A stretch of 64,000 nucleotides of DNA from Pedobacter paludis. GTDB taxonomy: Bacteria; Bacteroidota; Bacteroidia; Sphingobacteriales; Sphingobacteriaceae. Of the stretch, positions 44,053 through 52,327 are shown one piece after another. The DNA lies in NCBI RefSeq assembly GCF_003173575.1, contig NZ_QGNY01000001.1, positions 62,001 to 126,000 on the forward strand. The letters run 5' to 3'. The position numbers were made by a program, and so were the translations under genes. Under the pieces are notes generated by a model. That model made no database searches. It saw only the letters and a list, made by a program, of their open reading frames with translations, and had not been told where the DNA came from. The first letter of the stretch is position 1; each line of letters opens with the position of its first letter.

Positions 44053-45582
44053 ATGAAAAAGAATATTTATAAAATAGTAGCCCTAAGTGTTGTTTTAAGC
44101 TTGGGTGCTTGTAAAAAGGATTTCTTGAATCAAAGCAATCCGAACGCGATCGCGGTAGAGAATTACTTCAAAACAGAAAATGATGTTTTATTAGCGGTTA
44201 ACGGTGCTTATCAATCTCTTAGAAGTTCGAATACGATAGGAGAGAACAGCGGTTTATTTACCGATGAAAGATCTGATGATGCAGGTAGAAACGATAACCA
44301 AAGTAATGCAGGCGAACCCTTTCAGTTTAACGATTTCTCATTACTTCCAAGCAATTCGTATCTTAAAAGTCATTGGTTAGCACTCTATCAATTAATTACC
44401 AGAAGCAATGTCATTTTAGCAAATATTGATAAAGTTGCCTTTACCAACGCGGCAAACAAGGCAAACTACAGCGCTGAGGCAAAATTTATCAGGGCAATTA
44501 TGTACTTTGAATTGGTTAGAAAATGGGGACCTGTTCCATTGGTAACTAAGCCATTAAATACACCTGCAGAGGTTACTGAAAATACCTTTAGGGTACCTGA
44601 AGCCGATGTTTATAATTTAATTGTTTCCGATTTAAAGGATGGATTAAACAGTTCACTGCCAAACTTTCAGCCAGTTTCGGGAATTGGACGTACCTCCAAA
44701 GCAGCCATTAATGCCTACCTTGGAAAAGTTTATTTAACCATGGCGGCCACTTTGCCTAACAATAAAGCCGAAAACCTAACCAATGCCAGCACCTACTTAT
44801 TGGCTGCATATAACATGCGTACTTTCGGTAATTTATCTGAAATTCCATATGCTGATGTTTTCGATGTTACCAAAAAAACAACCTGTAAAGAATTGCTTTT
44901 TGTGATCTCGAACAAACAAGGCGATATCAGTTATAGCTCTAGTATTGCAGCTAATAATCAGGCAAAAGGTGAAACCATAAACTCTTTGAAAGTTTCTACA
45001 GGTATTGGCGGAAACGTAAAGTTAGACTTGATTAACGAATATGAGTCGACCGATTTAAGAAAAGATTTTTCGGTTAAATTTGCAAATGATCCAATCGTTA
45101 AAGATTGGTTTATCACCAAGTTTCGCGATGCAAGTTCTTTGGCAACAAACAACGGCTATGGTGGAAACGATTGGATTTTAATGCGTTATTCAGATGTGAT
45201 CTTAATGCTTGCAGAAGTAAATATGTTGCAGGGCAATGATGCAGTAGCCATTCAATATTTGGATATGGTAAGATCAAGAGCAGCCATGCCTGTATATGCC
45301 ACAGCTAAACTAAATGCAGCTTATGCTGCCAATTTCCCAACCTTAAAACTTGCAATCCTGCATGAAAGAAGAGTGGAGTTTGCCTTTGAACATCAAAGAT
45401 GGTTCGATCTGATTAGAAATTTCACCGCTGCAGAACTGGTAACTTATTTAAAAGCAAAGCCACAGGCCTCATACGGTATTGCAAAATTATCTAACGTAAC
45501 TTTAAAAGATCGTTTTTATCCAATTCCTTTTGATGAGGTAAAATTAGATCCAGCTAAAATGTATCAGAATCCTGGATACTAA
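44053..45582 (+). CDS. SusD/RagB family nutrient-binding lipoprotein
   Basis: A 509-residue surface lipoprotein from MKKNIYKIVALSVVLSLGAC (Cys20). An 84-bp longer reading frame overlaps susC and is rejected because AAGGAA precedes the chosen ATG and the signal peptide begins there. It has TPR-like SusD helices, with AEAKFIRAIMYFELVRKWGPVPLV and HERRVEFAFEHQRWFDLIR as hallmark segments. It caps the SusC channel and delivers the ligand. The gap to susC is 10 bp; a terminator follows directly, so the pair is the whole operon. Confidence 0.94.
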   Translation: MKKNIYKIVALSVVLSLGACKKDFLNQSNPNAIAVENYFKTENDVLLAVNGAYQSLRSSNTIGENSGLFTDERSDDAGRNDNQSNAGEPFQFNDFSLLPSNSYLKSHWLALYQLITRSNVILANIDKVAFTNAANKANYSAEAKFIRAIMYFELVRKWGPVPLVTKPLNTPAEVTENTFRVPEADVYNLIVSDLKDGLNSSLPNFQPVSGIGRTSKAAINAYLGKVYLTMAATLPNNKAENLTNASTYLLAAYNMRTFGNLSEIPYADVFDVTKKTTCKELLFVISNKQGDISYSSSIAANNQAKGETINSLKVSTGIGGNVKLDLINEYESTDLRKDFSVKFANDPIVKDWFITKFRDASSLATNNGYGGNDWILMRYSDVILMLAEVNMLQGNDAVAIQYLDMVRSRAAMPVYATAKLNAAYAANFPTLKLAILHERRVEFAFEHQRWFDLIRNFTAAELVTYLKAKPQASYGIAKLSNVTLKDRFYPIPFDEVKLDPAKMYQNPGY

Positions 45583-45600
45583 TCGTTTAGATTGATATAA

Positions 45601-45635
45601 AAAAGGTGACTGATGTTAATTGGTCACCTTTTTTA
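45601..45635 (+). terminator. Intrinsic terminator after SusD
   Basis: The stem AAAAGGTGAC/GTCACCTTTT (45601-45610 with 45622-45631) is followed by a T-run. Confidence 0.85.
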
Positions 45636-45700
45636 TTGAGAAAAATTTCGAGATAATTATTAAATAATATCATCTTTAACAAATTGATTATATTTGAGTT

Positions 45701-46201
45701 ATGAAAAAATCATTTTTATTTTTCTGCTTTAGTATATTGATGGTAGGTTTTGCAAATGCCCAAATTATAAAAGGTAACTATGCAATTAAAAATGTTCAAA
45801 CAGGGATGCTTTTAAGGGTTAAGGATGCGAGTAATAAAAACGGAACACCTTTGGTGGCCTATGATCCTCAGAATTGGAAATGCATGACATGGGATTTCAA
45901 AAATGTTGATGGAAATACCTATCAACTCAGAAATCTTTTTACAGGCAAAACCTTCCAGCCGAAAAAAAGTATCGAAACATTGTTTAATTTAGAAGAACAA
46001 CCATTAGTAACTGGTGATGTAAACCAACAATATGAGTTTATAGCAGTTGGCAGTGCTTATATGATTAAGCTAAAAGGAACAGAACTTTTTTTAACACCCG
46101 AAGACAAAAAAGGAAGTACAAATTCCAATATCATTTTAGCCAAAAAAACCAACACTAAGAATCAGTATTGGACAATTTACGAGCAATCACCCACGATGTA
46201 A
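45701..46201 (+). CDS. Secreted ricin-type beta-trefoil lectin-like protein
   Basis: A 166-residue protein with signal peptide MKKSFLFFCFSILMVGFANAQ, followed by a single beta-trefoil. Its first repeat is GNYAIKNVQTGMLLRVKDAS and it has QxW-like elements (WTIYEQS at the end). RICIN/CBM13-type domains bind galactosides or other sugars. It is placed just after the SusC/D operon, but behind that operon's terminator. Stand-alone lectin domains of this kind are common in Bacteroidota; the ligand is unknown. Confidence 0.72.
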   Translation: MKKSFLFFCFSILMVGFANAQIIKGNYAIKNVQTGMLLRVKDASNKNGTPLVAYDPQNWKCMTWDFKNVDGNTYQLRNLFTGKTFQPKKSIETLFNLEEQPLVTGDVNQQYEFIAVGSAYMIKLKGTELFLTPEDKKGSTNSNIILAKKTNTKNQYWTIYEQSPTM

Positions 46202-46207
46202 ATAAAT

Positions 46208-46966
46208 TTAAAGCAACTCTGGAGCATTTTCTCCTGCGCCGAAGGCTTTAAGCACCTCTCTTTGGTAGAGTTTTCCGATAGGCAGTTCTTGATTTTCGAT
46301 CTGTACATGCGTTGTTGTATATGACTTTAGTTTTGAGACATTGATTATAAAAGAACGATGAATCCGTAGAAAAAATGGAAACGGCAACATTGCTTCTAAC
46401 GCGGCCATTGAATATTTTGTAATTACCTGTTCTTGATCTGTAATGATTTTTACGTAGTCTTTCAGACTTTCAATATATTTTACCTCCTTCAAAATTACTT
46501 TAACCATTTTGCGTTCAGCCCTAAAATAAAGGAATGCATCTGATGCTGTTTTCTCCTTAATTTCCATAGTTGATTTATCGGGCTGTTGGCTTAAGGGCAT
46601 TGGTAACGCTTTATTTACAGCCTTTATAAATCTTTCAAGTTTAATGGGCTTTAATAAATAATCAACCGCATTAAGCTCGTAACTTTCCAGAGCATATTCG
46701 GAAAAAGCAGTAGTGAAAATGATTTTAGGTGGATGGCTTAGACTATTTATAAGCTCCAAACCGCTAAGTTGTGGCATTTGAATATCCAGGAACATAATGT
46801 CTACCTGTTCTGTACGTAAAAAATCATACACTTGAAGTGCATTACTGCATTCGCCTATTAACTTTAGCATTGGCATGGTTTGAATGTAGCGGGTCAAAAC
46901 TTCCCTTGCTGGCGGTTCATCATCAACAATTAGGCAATTAAATACTTGCGACTTCATGGATTTCAT
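46208..46966 (-). CDS. LytTR-family response regulator
   Basis: A 252-residue regulator with an N-terminal receiver (acidic pair D15/D16, phospho-acceptor D61 in FLDIQMPQLSG, T/S in TTAFSEYAL, K in LLKPIKLERF). The C-terminal LytTR DNA-binding domain has YFRAERKMVKVILKEVKYIESLKDYVKI and FLRIHRSFIIN. It overlaps the 3' end of the histidine kinase gene by about 29 bp, so the two are translationally coupled. Met4 (46957) is an alternative start. Targets are unknown; the neighbouring lectin and SusC/D genes are candidates by position. Confidence 0.92.
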   Translation of the reverse strand: MKSMKSQVFNCLIVDDEPPAREVLTRYIQTMPMLKLIGECSNALQVYDFLRTEQVDIMFLDIQMPQLSGLELINSLSHPPKIIFTTAFSEYALESYELNAVDYLLKPIKLERFIKAVNKALPMPLSQQPDKSTMEIKEKTASDAFLYFRAERKMVKVILKEVKYIESLKDYVKIITDQEQVITKYSMAALEAMLPFPFFLRIHRSFIINVSKLKSYTTTHVQIENQELPIGKLYQREVLKAFGAGENAPELL

Positions 46967-48095
46967 TGGTTGTTGCTGCTTTTGTATTTAGGTCAATCTG
47001 CAAATTAACGATATATATTTCATCCTCTTCTATAATAGATAATTGATGCCGTTTTGGGTATAAAAGAACTAAGCGTTTTCTAACATTTTCAATTCCAATG
47101 CCGCCAATCTGTGTCTTTATATTTCTAGCTTTGCCGTTAATGCACTTAAGTTTTAAAGTCCCCTCGCTCATCCTTAAATCTATGCTTATCCAGGGTTTAT
47201 CAAGCATTCCGCTTGTACCATGTTTAAAACAGTTTTCTACAAACGGAAGGATAAGTAAAGGTGCAATCATCAAGTTTTCATAGTGGTCCGGAACCTGAAT
47301 AGAGATTTCCAGCTGATTGTCATAACGTTTCTTTTCCAGCTCAATATATTCCAGCATCATATTGGTTTCCTGCTGTAATGGCACTAGCGGAGCGTTACAC
47401 GAATAAAGAATGTATCTAAGCAAGGTAGAAAGCCCAATTACCATATTTGCCGCCTCAGGTGCTTTTTCTTGCGTATGCGAATAAATGTTGTTTAAGGTAT
47501 TAAAAAGGAAATGAGGATGAAGCTGTGCTTTCAAAGATTGAAGTTCGGCCTTTGTTTTTTCCTGTTCCAACATTAATGTTTGCTGCTGTTTATGGTAAAA
47601 ATATTTCATCAATTTAATTGAAGCCGCAAGTCCGCCGATTGTTATACTTCCCCTTAAGCCAGAAATAAAAGCCAGGTATATCTTGATGTTCAATGGGGTA
47701 TTACTAATCCCCGGAAACATCCCCGAATGATTTGCCAGATACCTCAATCGGAAATATTCGATGATGGTGATGGAGACAAAAGAAGAAACCAAACCTGTTG
47801 CAATGATTAAAAATAACACAGCAAAAACGGTTTGCAGATACTTGGCAGGGATAACAAGTCTTGGAATTACCCAATATACCAAGAGGTAACTGAGGAAAAA
47901 GTTCGGTATCAGGTACCAAAAACTTTCTCCTGCATTAATCTGAATTCGAGCCCAGAAACCCAGTTTGTTAAAAATGGGAGAGGGTGTAAAGGAATATAAA
48001 TAGACCTGAAAAATATACCAACTAAACCAAAAGCTAAAATGCCGCCATAATCGCCATTTTGGATGGTTAGAAAGCAGAAATTGCATCTGTGACAT
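46938..48095 (-). CDS. LytS/YehU-type sensor histidine kinase
   Basis: A 385-residue membrane kinase from MSQMQF; the upstream in-frame extension is unlikely. Four transmembrane helices (about residues 22-155) are followed by a coiled-coil linker. The His_kinase domain has LKAQLHPHFLFNTLNNIYS (phospho-acceptor near H193), and the ATPase has PLLILPFVENCFKHG and GIGIENVRKRL. It partners the overlapping LytTR regulator. The N-terminus lacks a ligand domain, so sensing may occur in the membrane. Confidence 0.9.
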   Translation of the reverse strand: MSQMQFLLSNHPKWRLWRHFSFWFSWYIFQVYLYSFTPSPIFNKLGFWARIQINAGESFWYLIPNFFLSYLLVYWVIPRLVIPAKYLQTVFAVLFLIIATGLVSSFVSITIIEYFRLRYLANHSGMFPGISNTPLNIKIYLAFISGLRGSITIGGLAASIKLMKYFYHKQQQTLMLEQEKTKAELQSLKAQLHPHFLFNTLNNIYSHTQEKAPEAANMVIGLSTLLRYILYSCNAPLVPLQQETNMMLEYIELEKKRYDNQLEISIQVPDHYENLMIAPLLILPFVENCFKHGTSGMLDKPWISIDLRMSEGTLKLKCINGKARNIKTQIGGIGIENVRKRLVLLYPKRHQLSIIEEDEIYIVNLQIDLNTKAATTNEIHEVASI

Positions 48096-48322
48096 CTGAA
48101 TTCTTTTTTTAAAGATACAAATCTGAAAAAGCGAATGAGTAGCAAAACACAATTATTAGACAATCTTCCAATTTTTGAGGATATAATCATTTTATCGTCG
48201 ATGAAATTCGATCGTGCTTAAAAACCATCTTTATAACAAGCTATTTGGGAAGCTCGGCTAAATGTGAAAAAAGTCATATATCCATCTGCTAGTTTTGAGG
48301 AAGTAAATAAAAAACAATAATT

Positions 48323-48835
48323 ATGAAAAAGTTCTTTAAAATAACCCTTGTCTTAGCATTAATTTGTGGTTTCTGCAAAGCACAGGACAAAACATCAGAC
48401 GAAGCTGGAGTTAGAAAAGCCTTAGAAGGTTTTGGAAAAAGCTGGATGAATGCCGACTTCAGTGATATGGGAAATTATGTAACGGAAGATTGTAATTGGA
48501 TTAATGTAGTTGGGATGCATTGGAAAGGCTTAAAGGAAGTTCAGTATGCGCACCAGGTTTTTAGCACGATGTTTAAAGGTGTTAAAGCCGAAAACCTTTT
48601 TACAACCATTAGATTCATAACTAAAGATGTAGCCATTGTTTATAAAAGTGCTCATGTTGGGGCTTTCTATCCGCCAGACGGTGTTAATCGGGGTTTTAAT
48701 AAACAGGGCGACTCAGACGATTTACTGACCATAGTTTTGGTAAAGCAAAAAAATGTCTGGAAAATTACCTCTGCAGAAAACGTTACCATAGTTAAGCAGG
48801 CGCAAGCAAACAATCCTGTTCTAAAAATGAAATAG
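48323..48835 (+). CDS. Secreted SgcJ/EcaC-type NTF2-like protein
   Basis: A 170-residue protein with signal peptide MKKFFKITLVLALICGFCKAQ and a SnoaL-like cone (VRKALEGFGKSWMNADFSDMGNYVTEDCNWINVVG, here given in parts: helix residues 30-45, then the D-x-x-W strand). The automatic family name oxidoreductase is not backed by catalytic evidence. It is divergent from the kinase gene. Function unknown. Confidence 0.78.
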   Translation: MKKFFKITLVLALICGFCKAQDKTSDEAGVRKALEGFGKSWMNADFSDMGNYVTEDCNWINVVGMHWKGLKEVQYAHQVFSTMFKGVKAENLFTTIRFITKDVAIVYKSAHVGAFYPPDGVNRGFNKQGDSDDLLTIVLVKQKNVWKITSAENVTIVKQAQANNPVLKMK

Positions 48836-48856
48836 ATTTAGCTAATGGTGGTTGAT

Positions 48857-50044
48857 TTAAACATATCTCAGCCACCACTTAGAATGTGTTTCTTTATATT
48901 TCTTGAACCATTTACAAGGATAGTAAAGCGCAAGAACCATCACAATCCAGATTAAATAAACACCCCACAAATCAAAACCAAATTGGGTTGGTCGGAAAAG
49001 AAAAGGGACACTATAAATATCTTTAGAAGTATATCCTGAAAGAAAAAATACAATGACCAAAATGGTGTGTAACAGATAAAAGTGAATTACATAATAGAAA
49101 AAGGGCACACTTCCGTACACAGAAAGTACCTTGGTAAATTTGTTTTTAAACTTTTCTGAAATTGCCAGTAAAACCAGTGCAACGCCAATTGTTAAGCAAG
49201 TATATTGTAATGAAGGTGGATATTTGCTTACATTAAAAAACGACAGTAGGTTTTTAAAAACGTCCTGATATTCTTTTCTTGGTGCCGGATCGCCATAAAT
49301 GCCAGCTATTCTAAGCCCTACAAATAGAATTAGAGCAATCGCTCCAAAATTTAATAAATTCGTTTTTCGTTTCTTCGGATCGTAATCCTTACCAAACCAT
49401 TTTCCGGCGCCATAGCCTAGAAACATAATCCCAGTCCAAGGTAAGATGGCGTAAAACACACCAACAAAATGATTTGCACCCAATGGAACAACAGTTCCGG
49501 AAGCGGTAAAAAATACTTTAAGAATTAATCCACCAGTTGGGTCATTAGGTGCTGGAAATAAATCGAATATATTATGTCCCAACACTAAAATTATCCCTAT
49601 AACCAAAACTGTTCTATAAGATATTCTACTGAATAAAGCCAAAAAGACCATGCTGAAACCAATTGCCCAAATTACTTGAAGGATAACGAAATTGTAAAGC
49701 GGATTAAATGTAAGCCCAAAAGAAATGATTACAATTTCTACCACAACAAGCCAAAGACCACGCTTAAGCAAGAATGTACTCGCCTCTGCAGGTGTTTTAT
49801 TTTGAGCAGACAGATAAGCCGACAAGCCCGATAAAAAAACAAAAGTAGGGGCACAAAAATGCGTAATGAAACGTGTAAAAAACAACATTGCCGTTGTGGT
49901 ATCAGGGTTGAGGGGGTCGCCAGTCATGGCCTCAATGTGAAAAAAATCACGCGTATGGTCAAGTGCCATAATAATCATTACTAATCCTCTAAGAATATCT
50001 ATAGATAATATCCTTTTAGAAATTTGTGCATTACCAGAAGTCAT
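48857..50044 (-). CDS. DUF1624/HGSNAT-like multipass membrane protein
   Basis: A 395-residue inner-membrane protein with about ten transmembrane helices. It opens with the family signature RILSIDILRGLVMIIMALDH, followed by a conserved acyltransferase-like His-Asp (DHTRDFFH). Relatives include the catalytic domain of heparan-alpha-glucosaminide N-acetyltransferase, which moves acetyl groups across the membrane to sugars. Acetyl transfer to a glycan or wall component is plausible but unproven. A partial inverted repeat (48846-48877) overlaps the 3' end. Confidence 0.82.
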   Translation of the reverse strand: MTSGNAQISKRILSIDILRGLVMIIMALDHTRDFFHIEAMTGDPLNPDTTTAMLFFTRFITHFCAPTFVFLSGLSAYLSAQNKTPAEASTFLLKRGLWLVVVEIVIISFGLTFNPLYNFVILQVIWAIGFSMVFLALFSRISYRTVLVIGIILVLGHNIFDLFPAPNDPTGGLILKVFFTASGTVVPLGANHFVGVFYAILPWTGIMFLGYGAGKWFGKDYDPKKRKTNLLNFGAIALILFVGLRIAGIYGDPAPRKEYQDVFKNLLSFFNVSKYPPSLQYTCLTIGVALVLLAISEKFKNKFTKVLSVYGSVPFFYYVIHFYLLHTILVIVFFLSGYTSKDIYSVPFLFRPTQFGFDLWGVYLIWIVMVLALYYPCKWFKKYKETHSKWWLRYV

Positions 50045-50065
50045 TGCAATAGGGATTTGGTTATT

Positions 50066-50417
50066 CTATTTTGTTTGTTTGGTCAGTGTTTTCGGGGCCC
50101 TGTATTTCCAAGCTTCGGTTAGTAAGTCCTTAAGCTCTTGAGGGTCAACGAGCTTTAAAGATACGAGCATATATTTATAATTTTCGTAATGTGGGGTGAT
50201 AAAATATATAATCGGATTTCTTTTCATCCAAAAAGTTCGGTTTTCCGTATAAAGCACTAAGTTCTCGCCATCTTCTTTCAATCTGGCAAACAGCTTTTTG
50301 TTTACATAAAAAGCGGGCGTACCATGGCGTATTTTTTCGTTAACGGCTGGTAATTCCAAAAACGGTTTTTCTAATAAAAGTTAAAGCCTGATAAGTTGCC
50401 TCTGTGAAATCTTTCAT
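50066..50417 (-). pseudogene. MmcQ/YjbR-like gene with a one-base frameshift
   Basis: The main open frame (50066-50359) has no ATG near its start; it opens at a TTG. Its translation (NEKIRHGTPAFYVNKKLFARLKED and on) matches YjbR/MmcQ-type DNA-binding-like proteins but lacks their first helix. That helix is found in the next frame, starting at the ATG at 50417 (MKDFTEATYQALTFIRK). Removing one base from either five-base homopolymer (50358-50362 or 50366-50370) joins the two parts into about 115 codons, the usual family length. Either a recent frameshift mutation, programmed slippage or a sequencing error. Confidence 0.7.
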
Positions 50418-50505
50418 TATTTGTGCTTTCGTTTTTATTCTTATAAATTTAATATAAATATCTGTTTCACTGGATTTTAAATTATCCCATAAATTAAACT
50501 AAATT

Positions 50506-51903
50506 ATGCCAGACTATAGAACTCCGGGAGTATATATAAACGAAATCCCTCATTTCCCACCTTCAATTTCCCAAGTTGAAACGGCTATCCCAGCATTTAT
50601 TGGATATACTGAAAAATCCGGAGATGGACTCTTTATCGCAAAACGGATCACTTCGTTAATTGAATTTGAACAAATTTATGGCATAGCCTATCCTGAACGA
50701 ATGGAGGCAAAGCTAAGTGATGCAGCTTTAGGGAGTTTGCCCAAAATTGAGGTATCAATTCCCAGTGCTTCACCCTATCTACTATATTATCAAATCTCGA
50801 TGTTTTATAACAACGGTGGTGGACCATGTTACATAATCGCTGTGGGGAATTATGATTCGACATTTAATGTAGATAAAACAGCATTACTTAAAGGATTAGA
50901 GGCTTGTAAGGTTGTTGATGAAGTTGCGTTGCTGGCCATTCCTGAGATTGTAAATTTAATTGAAGATGAGGATATAAAAGAACTGAATGATGCAATGCTT
51001 GCTCAGTGTAATCTGCTTAAGGATCGGTTTGCAATATTGGATGTTCCAGAAAAAAATGAAGGGAAAATTAGTTTAGTTGCAGAAAAATTTAGAAAGGATT
51101 TTGTTGGCGCTGATAATTTAAAGTTTGGCGCTGCATATACACCAAAACTCGAAACCATTTTAAACTATAATCGGGCAGGGGATGACCTGATTTCAATTAA
51201 TGATCAACGAATAAAGAAAATTAAAGTAAATGGATTAGATGATAATATTAAACTCGCTGATATTAAAATTCTTAACTACGTTGACTTATATAATCTAATT
51301 ACAACTGAACTCCATAAAATTTCCGTTTCACTTTATCCAAGTGGTGCGATAGTGGGTGTTTATTCACTCGTAGATTCGACCAGGGGCGTTTGGAAAGCAC
51401 CTGCAAATGTTAGCCTAAACGACGTTGTAAAGCCACTAATAAAAATTGATAATGCTGATCAAGATGACTTAAATATTACGCCTACTGGCAAAAGTATAAA
51501 TGCCATTAGGACTTTTACAGGAAAGGGTACATTGGTTTGGGGAGCCAGAACACTAAATGGAAATGACAATGAATATCGTTATATTTCGGTAAGAAGATTT
51601 GTCAACATGGTTGAAGAATCTATAGCCAAAGCAATACAGCAATTTATTTTCGAACCTAATGATGCCAATACCTGGAGCAAAATTAAATCCATGTGCGAAA
51701 ATTTTTTATTAATACTTTGGAAGCAGGGCGCATTGCAAGGTGCCAAACCAGAAGATGCCTTTGCGATACGATTAGGTTTAAATTCAACAATGAGCAGTTT
51801 GGATATTTTGGAAGGAAGATTAATCATGCAGGTTATGATGGCAGTCGTTCGACCTGCAGAATTTATAATTGTCTCGATAACGCTAAGGATGCAAGAATCA
51901 TAG
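50506..51903 (+). CDS. Contractile-tail sheath protein (phage/eCIS type), stand-alone gene
   Basis: A 465-residue protein of the tail-sheath family (gpFI-like, COG3497). It begins YRTPGVYINEIPHFPPSI, the N-terminal strand-exchange arm, and ends with the conserved handshake region RYISVRRFVNMVEESIAKAIQQF, AFAIRLGLN, and MMAVVRPAEFIIVSI. The middle carries a variable outer domain. Sheaths form the contracting tube of myophages, R-type pyocins and extracellular injection systems. No tube, baseplate, spike, ATPase or effector gene is next to it: neighbours are the YjbR-like pseudogene and GH97. It is not truncated. Confidence 0.88.
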   Translation: MPDYRTPGVYINEIPHFPPSISQVETAIPAFIGYTEKSGDGLFIAKRITSLIEFEQIYGIAYPERMEAKLSDAALGSLPKIEVSIPSASPYLLYYQISMFYNNGGGPCYIIAVGNYDSTFNVDKTALLKGLEACKVVDEVALLAIPEIVNLIEDEDIKELNDAMLAQCNLLKDRFAILDVPEKNEGKISLVAEKFRKDFVGADNLKFGAAYTPKLETILNYNRAGDDLISINDQRIKKIKVNGLDDNIKLADIKILNYVDLYNLITTELHKISVSLYPSGAIVGVYSLVDSTRGVWKAPANVSLNDVVKPLIKIDNADQDDLNITPTGKSINAIRTFTGKGTLVWGARTLNGNDNEYRYISVRRFVNMVEESIAKAIQQFIFEPNDANTWSKIKSMCENFLLILWKQGALQGAKPEDAFAIRLGLNSTMSSLDILEGRLIMQVMMAVVRPAEFIIVSITLRMQES

Positions 51904-52160
51904 TATAATTTTAATTTTACCTATTAATTTAAACTAATTTATTACTTTAAATTAAATTATTTTTCCATTGATTAATAATAAGTTATTAATTTTCAATGAT
52001 ATTAAACTTTGTTGTGAAGCTCATAAGAATTGATGTCTTATGAACAAAATCCATTGCATTAATTAGCATTTTGATCTTGGTTATTTGAATCATTCAAGGA
52101 TTGAATTCTGTAAAAATGCTATTGATGCTCTAAATTAAATCAGAAATGTTTTTGCTTTAG

Positions 52161-52172
52161 TTAAACGTTTTA
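52161..52172. promoter_or_regulatory. Candidate LacI-type operator upstream of GH97-GH125
   Basis: TTAAACGTTTTA, identical to the site before the GH92 gene, lies 156 bp before the GH97 start. The surrounding gap (51904-52327) is very AT-rich and shows no other gene or strong hairpin. Confidence 0.5.
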
Positions 52173-52327
52173 CTACTTTCGAGTTGTGATGTGCTTTGAG
52201 TTAAAGTAATTGCAGATAAGTTTTGCTAACCAGATTTAATTATGATGAAAATGTTCTAACTGATACTTCTTCAGCTTCAAGTATCCCTCTTAGTTTAAAG
52301 CCTAAACACAAAAACACACATAAACAC

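Noticed and set aside
48846..48877. Inverted repeat TGGTGGTTGA/TCAGCCACCA as a terminator
   Set aside because: The right arm is coding sequence at the 3' end of the DUF1624 gene, one pair is mismatched and no T-tract follows.
52223..52327. Extended N-terminus for GH97
   Set aside because: The signal peptide starts at the ATG at 52328, and the extension reads as low-complexity leader.
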